A stretch of DNA of 26,160 bases. Origin: Lingula anatina. Its lineage: Eukaryota > Brachiopoda > Lingulata > Lingulida > Lingulidae. The DNA lies in the NCBI RefSeq assembly GCF_001039355.2, contig NW_019776065.1, positions 1-26,160 of the forward strand. The letters run 5' to 3'. This document shows, piece by piece, positions 1 through 8,700 of the stretch. Each line of letters begins with the position of its first letter. Position 1 is the first letter of the stretch. Under the pieces are notes generated by a model that did no database searches, was not told where the DNA came from, and saw only the letters and a list, made by a program, of their open reading frames with translations. The position numbers and the translations under genes are program-made.

Positions 1-339
1 CGACGGCAACGACGGCGACGGCGACGACAGACGCAGATGACGGCTATATGTACAGACACATCTGTGTCTGTACATAAAAAATAAGTACTTTCTAAAGATA
101 CCATATATGTTTTTTTACCTACATGAGGGATGATACATTGATCAAAGTGCTTTGATCATAATGCTGATTCAAACATGTGAGTTCATTTTTTTCCTCTCCT
201 AGGCAAAAAGACAATGTAAGTATCTTTGGAGACAACTTACCTTTTTACCAATATCAAAATGGACAGATGATTAATCCTTACAACATCAATATGGATTAAA
301 ACCTTACAAAATCCTATCTAAAACCTTACAAAATCATAC
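1..339. other. gamma-tubulin intron 6 (partial), no exon seen
   Basis: This lies downstream of the sixth gamma-tubulin exon on the minus strand and shows no recognisable tubulin coding sequence. It holds a CGACGG-type simple repeat at 1-45 and a near-perfect hairpin at 48-75 (13-bp arms, 2-base loop). Confidence 0.6.
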
Positions 340-718
340 CTGTCGTTAAGTCTCTCCAACAGATATGATCCCATGCCAGACCCAGTACCTCCAGCAATGG
401 AATGACACAGGATGAAACCCTGAAAAGATGTTAATAATTAATTAAACAATAAACATAAATTTCAATACATAAATAATATAAATGTACAATTCCCAAAATA
501 TTTATATATGAATAAATAAATGAATAACTACATAAACAAATAGTTATAAGTAGATTAAATGTAGCACTGGAAAATGGGTAGCAAAAGCAGCCAAATGTTG
601 AAAGCTGGGCCAGTATAAGAAGTCCAACATCAGGGTCTGCTCAGTTGACAAAAAAAACATTCTCTCAGGAAAATAAAAATAACAATATTGTTTGCTAAAC
701 AAAATCAAACAGGAAGTA

Positions 719-755
<37 letters not shown>

Positions 756-2407
756 ACCTCTAAGCTGTCACTGCCATCAGCTTCTCTGTCAATGATGTCA
801 AACACTTCTTCATACAGTTTCTCACCCTACAACAATATCAATCATATTCCATCTAAATAAGTTGGATTCATTCTTTCAAAAATCAGTAATATATTTATTT
901 CAAAGAATTTTCTCTCAGAATTAGCTAACATTTTCTGTTTTGAGAGGGGTTTCACTCTCTTTACCTGAGCAAATCCACTAGCCCAGTTATTGCCTGCCCC
1001 TCCTCCATGTTTGGCAGTAAACACATTCTCTGGGTTGTAAAGGTTGGAGTAGGGAGAGTTCATGATGGTATTGATCACCCTGGGCTCCAGGTCCAACAAT
1101 ACTGCTCTGGGAATGTAGTGCTCATCATCAGCCTGGAACATGGAGAAATGGTATATAATATTATGTCATGACATATTAATTCACACATGGCAAAACATCT
1201 TTCTAAAGGTATTGCAGGCTGTGCCAAACTTTTGCTGGCTCAAATTATTATTATTATTTATTTATTTTTTTTTTTTTATTATTTTTTTTTTTAAGTTCAT
1301 TGTGTATGTGTTGTATGTATTAGGGTAGAAAGGTTCCATGGGTCATTGTGTGTAGAGGTTACTCTTCATTATACTGTATATCTGACCAAACTTTATTTGA
1401 GGAACTTTTGGACCAAAATTTTAAAATTCTTAAACAATTTTTAAGGCAAAGTTTTTTGGACAACTTTGTTATTAAAAACTTCATCATTTTTAAACATCTT
1501 TCTGAAATCAAAGTGATTGGTGAAATATTAATGATTCGTGATAAGTAAGAAATATCAGTGAAAAGTAAGAATTTTACCTGGTAAAAGAACACATCTTTTC
1601 TGTCTGTACTTTCTGTTGCATATTCTTCTAAAATACCCTCTGAAGAAATAACACAAGAAATTAACTGGTCATTCCTTTAAAATAACATGCTATTTTACAT
1701 GTAGACATTTTTAATTTAAAAAATTTACTGTAAACTCTCTATCCAAATTTGGTACAATTTCAACCTTTTGGTTGTCATGTTTATTATAAACTTATTATTA
1801 TTTCTCAAGCTAAAAATAATTTACTTGCCTGGACTTATGCCATGCTCTGCACAAAGCTGTTTCCAAAACTCCATTCCAACTAAAAAAAATCACAAATAAA
1901 AAAAAATGAAAAAAATTGTTACAGTGATAAATCATTTTAAGATGTCATATTTATGCGTACTGCCAAAAAAACATCACATTTCAGGAGACTTATAATTTTT
2001 AATTAACCATTCCAGCTCTGAGAACTGTGTCTATAATTTAATTTTACATGGGCCCACATAATAGAATCTATAGAATCTGATGTGAGGGTTCAAGTCCCCC
2101 CCCCCCCACCCCCCCCCCCTCAATCACTGATAGCAGTTGAACCCGGTGTTAAGGGATTTAGTCTGGTTACATTTCAGTGTGACACGTCTTTAAACGCATC
2201 TGAGGCTAAATGACAGCTTATTTTAAAATACAACAAGAAATCCCCAACGATGAACTGTCATGGACGTATTAATGTCCTTCGATTATGGAAGGACGACGAG
2301 CAAAATTGATCATGAACTGAAGGAAAAACTGTCTCGAAACTTATGTGTTTTTACTCACTTTGATTACCGCACTGTCCAAGTTGCAAACTTATTATTTCTC
2401 GAGGCAT
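340..2407 (-). CDS. TUBG1: gamma-tubulin, N-terminal part (6 exons, runs off the left edge)
   Basis: Gamma-tubulin nucleates microtubules at centrosomes as part of the gamma-tubulin ring complex and binds GTP. Coding exons in transcript order are 2407-2359, 1879-1829, 1639-1578, 1132-965, 826-758 and 419-340; frames join without a stop to give about 159 residues. Visible landmarks are the MPREII start, GQCGNQI (start of the nucleotide-binding fold), the block [36 protein letters not shown] and, in the last exon, the tubulin signature GGTGSG. These are close to the animal gamma-tubulin sequence; alpha and beta tubulins lack the [10 protein letters not shown] version. The sixth exon ends two bases into the Arg codon after LLERLND, and no exon for the following YPKK region is present in 1-339, so the remaining two thirds lie outside the window. 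All introns are GT-AG except intron 2, which uses a GC donor (1828-1827). The neighbouring RETREG gene starts 350 bp away, head to head. Very sure of the family. Confidence 0.96.
724..751. repeat. (GA)n microsatellite
   Basis: About 14 uninterrupted GA units lie immediately downstream, on the minus strand, of the gamma-tubulin exon 5 donor site. Confidence 0.97.
2096..2119. repeat. poly-C tract
   Basis: A run of C interrupted by a single A at 2108, inside gamma-tubulin intron 1. Length in such runs is often unreliable in assemblies. Confidence 0.95.
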
Positions 2408-2702
2408 TTTGGCAGACTCGGAGCAGTGCGCGTGAAACCTAAATTGATCGTCAACTTTTCCGATAATCACACTGGGGATATTTTAACTGACGGAATCCTG
2501 CCAAATATCGCCGTCGAAAATGGCGGTAAAATGTAGGTCACTACGAAGATACCCGAAGGAACGAGGTAGTTAAATTATTCAAAAATCATAAAAAAAGATA
2601 CATAAAACAAGATTACTGTTGTTTATATTGATTTCTGAGCTAAATGTAATCTAATTATCGCCTTCAATATTAAAATCATTAGAAAAATAATCTGGTGTCG
2701 AA

Positions 2703-2718
2703 ATGCATTGTGGGAAAT
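2703..2718. promoter_or_regulatory. ZNF143/Staf-like promoter box
   Basis: ATGCATTGTGGGAAAT resembles the reverse complement of the SBS/ZNF143 motif (GCATNNTGGGARTT core), common in bidirectional housekeeping promoters. It sits 40-55 bp before the RETREG start codon. Match by eye only. Confidence 0.4.
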
Positions 2719-2730
2719 ATCTCTGCTCGA

Positions 2731-2738
2731 TGACGTCA
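2731..2738. promoter_or_regulatory. consensus CRE (ATF/CREB site)
   Basis: A perfect 8-bp palindrome TGACGTCA, the full CRE bound by CREB/ATF bZIP dimers, 20 bp before the RETREG start codon. Such sites are typical of TATA-less divergent promoters. Binding is inferred. Confidence 0.6.
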
Positions 2739-2757
2739 CATCAAAACATTGTAAATG

Positions 2758-5700
2758 ATGGCTGCGGACACAGCTGATGGATTTCTTGGTGCATTTCTCC
2801 GTCCCCTTATGGGCGATCTGCAAGCAGAGGAGATCCAGCGACGAGTCAGTTACAAAGAGCAAAAACTAAGGGACTTGTTGAATTCAATAGAGCCTCATGT
2901 TATGCACGCACAGAGCATTTTAGTCTGGGAGAAACCAGGTCAATCGGCTGTCATGTTATTGGGAGTAAACGTTGTATTTTGGTAAGTAGTCGGCAGAAAA
3001 TATTTTGATCGGTGCTTCTTCCGGCTGGAACACCCTGTTAAATGCAATGCATTCAAGTCTTATATGTATAACGTATATTGGAGTGTGTGTGTGTGCAGAG
3101 TTAAGACCCTCTGTTTGACGTGTTAAGATTATGCAACCAAACCTCAATGTATTTACATCATTGCTGAGATGACAATCTGGATAATGTCATGTAATGATAA
3201 ATTTATGTCATCATGTCACATAGAGCATACTGATACAAATGCAGTGGAAAGAGAAATAGTGTTAAAGAAGCACCACTTGACCCACATACCCACCCACACA
3301 TTAGCATTTCCAAAAATATTAATCTTTAACTACTAGTATAGGATTGTTTTTTTAACACCCACTTAACAACATTGTATTAATTTCTGAAGCTTAACACAGT
3401 AAGCACAATATTGCACTGCATGCCCCATTCCTTAAAGGGATAACCCTCAGGCCTGCTTCTCATAAAGTTTTAAGATAAGGGCTCAGCTGGATAGCTAGCC
3501 ACATACTATAAGTACAGCTGACTTCCAGTAAACAATAGCACTTTTGTTTTCAAAACATGTGTTTGGGATAACCATTGGCTTATCATTATGATCATGTCTG
3601 TGAGTAAAATTGTCAAAATTTCACCCATTCGACTTGGTTTGCTTATACCCTAAAAGACTTAAAAAATGAGATTCCATTTTTTAGAGTTAAAAATATTGAT
3701 AGCTCCAAATCTTAGCAGTCTGTTCCCAGGTTATCTTTTCTCATGATATTATCCATGATTTTTTTAAAATGATTTTTCATGATCAATTTTAGGTTGGCTA
3801 CAACTACATGCATCCGTGCTTTCTGCCTTCTTGCAATCACTGCAATGTTGTTTTTCCTCTTGGATACTTGGCAGAATCATATATGGCCAGAAATTAAAGG
3901 TAAGTTGTAAAGGGGGTGGGGGGGGGTGAAGGGGGGGGTAATAAGTAAACAAGCTTGTTTTGGACCGGGTGGAGTATTTAAGCACTGATAAGATTTATTT
4001 ATTTATTTATTTTTTTTTATTTACATGAGTCTGTCTGTCTTTTGGTTAAAAATTTATGCATCTATAAGAAATCTGCACTTTGAAGAAAAGCAGAGCAGTC
4101 TTAGCAACAGTGTTTGCGTAAACAGTTGCTGAAATAGCTAAAGCAGATATACTTTTCCAGTACAAAACTGTGGTGGAACACAAAATTACTATGCACAAAT
4201 GCATGACTTGTATATCAGTGAAGTGAATGAACAAATCCTTGTCCTGTATAACATAAAGTAAGTTTATAGGAGCATTTTAAAATTAAATCTGATTAGAACA
4301 GTTTTGATTCAAAGTTATTTTTGAGAACCAGGCTCTTGTCAGATGAAATCACTAGTAGGCTGACCGTTATAAAACCTTCAGCTTACTTTTACATCTTTAT
4401 CCTTCAGCCCCACCATCCCCAGGAGAAGATACTGACAGGTGATTATAACCTTAAAGCAATAATAACTCTTCGTTTCGGCCAAAAAATGAATTTTCCTGGA
4501 GTAAACAACAATTTTCCCATACTTACCAATGGTTAATGAATCCATTTTTACATTCAAAGTTAGTCCCTGGTTTTTTTCTAAAAAGTTTGGTTTTTTGTTA
4601 AAATCTCTTAAGAGATTTTAACAGAGTATAGACATCAATGGAGGTCACGTGGTCTAAAGACAAGTTCAAATATCAGAATAAAAGCTATAACTGCTGTTTT
4701 CTTGGTAAAACAGAATATATTATATTTCTATGAGTTATTCACAAGGTTTCTATTGTGAAATATAGGTCTCATACGAAGAGTTATTATCCCTTTAAAAATT
4801 TGCTCTTTTTATTAGTACATTAGCAAATTGTTTATTGTTATAGGGTTTTATTTATTAGATGCATTCTAGTTCATTTCTTAATTTTCCCATTGTCAGTTTG
4901 AAATCTATTATCCATGTTGCCTGTTTAAACCAAATTGTATTAGGTTTATGCTTAATGTTTACTACAGTAAAATTTTTTAATATTGGTCAGACACCAGTGC
5001 TGTCTTGTTAAGGTGCTGCCAACTGGTGGTAGATATAATAATCATTGCTGTTCTCTTCGTATCATACATGTATGTGCTAACATCTGGTGGTCATGTTGAA
5101 CTATTTTGGACAAGCAAGGGTGAAGATTATTTGAGTTGAACTGGGAAATCCAATAAAATATGCCACTCTGTCTCCATTATTATGAGTGACTTAAAGTTTA
5201 GAAACTAACAGATCATAATTTTGTCAACTGTATTGGTGTGTCTTTAAAGGGAAAGTGTTGCAGTTTCCAGGAATGTAAAAATTTTTGATTTATAAAAGTA
5301 TATTGCCAATAGGCTCGTGGAATTACTCAGATGTTTGGGTGTTGTATTTATACCCCCTTGCCCTCCCGTGTTTAGGGCTTCGTTCACATGAAAAATCTAT
5401 TTTCTAGAAATCTATTTCCTATTCGCGGTATCTTGTGATCACGGTCTGTGCCCTGAATACCCCGCGGCGTAATTACTGGCAGCGCGAGCCAGTTACTTCC
5501 AAAGCTGTAATTAATTCTCGGCTGCGCTCGGAGTGATCACAAGATACCGCGAATAGAAAATAGATTTTTAGAAAATAGATTTTTCATGTGAACGGAGTCT
5601 AAGACCAATGTGTGTCTTCATTGCTTGCATTTTCAGGCTTTTAATGTACACACTCATCGTGTCTATACAAAAAACCATCACCTTTGTCTGCTATGACTGT

Positions 5701-8700
5701 CAGAGTTGGCATCTTTAAGGTCTTTTTTCATCCCTGAATGCTCATAATGTGCCCCTATCAAATAAGCTTTTTATTATTATTTTTTTGCTTTCTCTTTTTC
5801 AGCTGGGTTTCCGTACAGCCTCACTTAATGAGCGTGCCTGAGATCAGTCGCTACGCAGCGGAAATGTGGGTGACAGCATCAGTTTATTCTCATCTGCTGT
5901 GGAATATGAGAAAAAGGCATCCAGGAAAGGTGATATATTGTTAGCGTTGTCTTTGATGATAATGTTCAAAGGAGCATCACTCAGGCTTTTTTACCTCCGC
6001 CAAGGAGGTTATGTTTTCATCCCTGTTTGTTTGTCGTCAACGTAACTCAGAAAGTTATGGACCAAATTTGATGAAATTTTCAGGAACTGTCAGAAGTGGA
6101 CCAAGGAACAGATGATTAGTTTTTGGTGGTGATCCAGATCAATAATCAATCAATAATCAAAAATTGCTGCCTTGGCAGAGGTCTGCGCTCTTGAAGTGCT
6201 TTTCTAGTTTACCTTGTAGACTATGTAGAGCAAGTCATATTTAAAAATGAGTATTGGATCAACTCAGACTTGAAATATTTTAGTGTCAGGTGTGTTCCAT
6301 TTAGAACCACCTAAGCCCTCCCCCTCCAACTCCACTCTCTTTAAAAAAAAAAAAGAGCAGTCGGTGTTTACAATAAGCTTATGAACAACTTGCACCTTCT
6401 GTTTTTCATCCTTACTGCCTATTGCAAATCATTTTACCCTAAGAATGTATTATTTGGAGACGTGATATAAAAGTTTTGATTTTAAAAATCATTCTGACAA
6501 TTGCACTAGGATAAGTATAAATGATTTGGCATATTTTAAAGAAAAGTGCTTACTAGGTAAAATTTACTCCCTCTGTTGTGGCAAATTTTCGCTGCTATTC
6601 ATTATTGCAAATTACTTAATATTTCAGCTGTCTATTTATTTATATATTGACTGTATTCATCTTATTCTGTTCATTTTACCCCTGTAAGTCTACTGAACAT
6701 TTTAGTGGACCGTTCACATGGAAAGTCTATTTTNAAAAATTTGCTCTTTTTATTAGTACATTAGCAAATTGTTTATTGTTATAGGGTTTTATTTATTAGA
6801 TGCATTCTAGTTCATTTCTTAATTTTCCCATTGTCAGTTTGAAATCTATTATCCATGTTGCCTGTTTAAACCAAATTGTATTAGGTTTATGCTTAATGTT
6901 TACTACAGTAAAATTTTTTAATATTGGTCAGACACCAGTGCTGTCTTGTTAAGGTGCTGCCAACTGGTGGTAGATATAATAATCATTGCTGTTCTCTTCG
7001 TATCATACATGTATGTGCTAACATCTGGTGGTCATGTTGAACTATTTTGGACAAGCAAGGGTGAAGATTATTTGAGTTGAACTGGGAAATCCAATAAAAT
7101 ATGCCACTCTGTCTCCATTATTATGAGTGACTTAAAGTTTAGAAACTAACAGATCATAATTTTGTCAACTGTATTGGTGTGTCTTTAAAGGGAAAGTGTT
7201 GCAGTTTCCAGGAATGTAAAAATTTTTGATTTATAAAAGTATATTGCCAATAGGCTCGTGGAATTACTCAGATGTTTGGGTGTTGTATTTATACCCCCTT
7301 GCCCTCCCGTGTTTAGGGCTTCGTTCACATGAAAAATCTATTTTCTAGAAATCTATTTCCTATTCGCGGTATCTTGTGATCACGGTCTGTGCCCTGAATA
7401 CCCCGCGGCGTAATTACTGGCAGCGCGAGCCAGTTACTTCCAAAGCTGTAATTAATTCTCGGCTGCGCTCGGAGTGATCACAAGATACCGCGAATAGAAA
7501 ATAGATTTTTAGAAAATAGATTTTTCATGTGAACGGAGTCTAAGACCAATGTGTGTCTTCATTGCTTGCATTTTCAGGCTTTTAATGTACACACTCATCG
7601 TGTCTATACAAAAAACCATCACCTTTGTCTGCTATGACTGTCAGAGTTGGCATCTTTAAGGTCTTTTTTCATCCCTGAATGCTCATAATGTGCCCCTATC
7701 AAATAAGCTTTTTATTATTATTTTTTTGCTTTCTCTTTTTCAGCTGGGTTTCCGTACAGCCTCACTTAATGAGCGTGCCTGAGATCAGTCGCTACGCAGC
7801 GGAAATGTGGGTGACAGCATCAGTTTATTCTCATCTGCTGTGGAATATGAGAAAAAGGCATCCAGGAAAGGTGATATATTGTTAGCGTTGTCTTTGATGA
7901 TAATGTTCAAAGGAGCATCACTCAGGCTTTTTTACCTCCGCCAAGGAGGTTATGTTTTCATCCCTGTTTGTTTGTCGTCAACGTAACTCAGAAAGTTATG
8001 GACCAAATTTGATGAAATTTTCAGGAACTGTCAGAAGTGGACCAAGGAACAGATGATTAGTTTTTGGTGGTGATCCAGATCAATAATCAATCAATAATCA
8101 AAAATTGCTGCCTTGGCAGAGGTCTGCGCTCTTGAAGTGCTTTTCTAGTTTACCTTGTAGACTATGTAGAGCAAGTCATATTTAAAAATGAGTATTGGAT
8201 CAACTCAGACTTGAAATATTTTAGTGTCAGGTGTGTTCCATTTAGAACCACCTAAGCCCTCCCCCTCCAACTCCACTCTCTTTAAAAAAAAAAAAGAGCA
8301 GTCGGTGTTTACAATAAGCTTATGAACAACTTGCACCTTCTGTTTTTCATCCTTACTGCCTATTGCAAATCATTTTACCCTAAGAATGTATTATTTGGAG
8401 ACGTGATATAAAAGTTTTGATTTTAAAAATCATTCTGACAATTGCACTAGGATAAGTATAAATGATTTGGCATATTTTAAAGAAAAGTGCTTACTAGGTA
8501 AAATTTACTCCCTCTGTTGTGGCAAATTTTCGCTGCTATTCATTATTGCAAATTACTTAATATTTCAGCTGTCTATTTATTTATATATTGACTGTATTCA
8601 TCTTATTCTGTTCATTTTACCCCTGTAAGTCTACTGAACATTTTAGTGGACCGTTCACATGGAAAGTCTATTTTCTACAAATCTATTTTCTATTCGCGGT

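Larger units (their letters stand above)
2408..2757. promoter_or_regulatory. divergent (bidirectional) promoter between gamma-tubulin and RETREG
   Basis: Only 350 bp separate the gamma-tubulin start codon (2407, minus) from the RETREG start codon (2758, plus), so both 5' UTRs and both core promoters must fit here unless untranslated exons lie elsewhere. No TATA box is placed convincingly for either gene. It contains a perfect CRE palindrome and a ZNF143-like box close to the RETREG start. The shared-promoter reading is an inference from spacing and orientation; the two start codons are firm. Confidence 0.8.
4794..6733 (+). repeat. 1,940-bp direct repeat, copy 1 (contains RETREG exon 4)
   Basis: Identical, wherever compared by eye, to 6735-8674 at a constant offset of 1,941. 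It covers the end of RETREG intron 3, exon 4 (5803-5929), a fold-back MITE (5375-5599), an inverted-repeat element (about 5992-6207) and the start of the next intron. It ends at a single N. Best read as the end of one contig overlapping the start of the next. Confidence 0.95.
6735..8674 (+). repeat. 1,940-bp direct repeat, copy 2
   Basis: Second copy of 4794-6733. It begins two bases before the end of the TTAA duplication of the upstream MITE and continues at 8675 into the rest of a truncated fold-back MITE. The presumed true locus has this segment once. Confidence 0.95.

Noticed and set aside
2086-2098. GGTTCAAGTCC, resembling a tRNA B box
   Set aside because: No A box, acceptor stem or cloverleaf can be built around it, and it runs straight into a poly-C tract.
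5738-5944. Stand-alone 68-codon frame starting in the intron before RETREG exon 4 (and its copy at 7679-7885)
   Set aside because: The first part is the polypyrimidine tract and acceptor read as Phe/Leu; only the part after the splice site is coding, as RETREG exon 4.
4794-8674. Mutually exclusive duplicated exons as a regulatory feature of RETREG
   Set aside because: The copies look identical, so choosing between them changes nothing, and the N at the join points to an assembly error.
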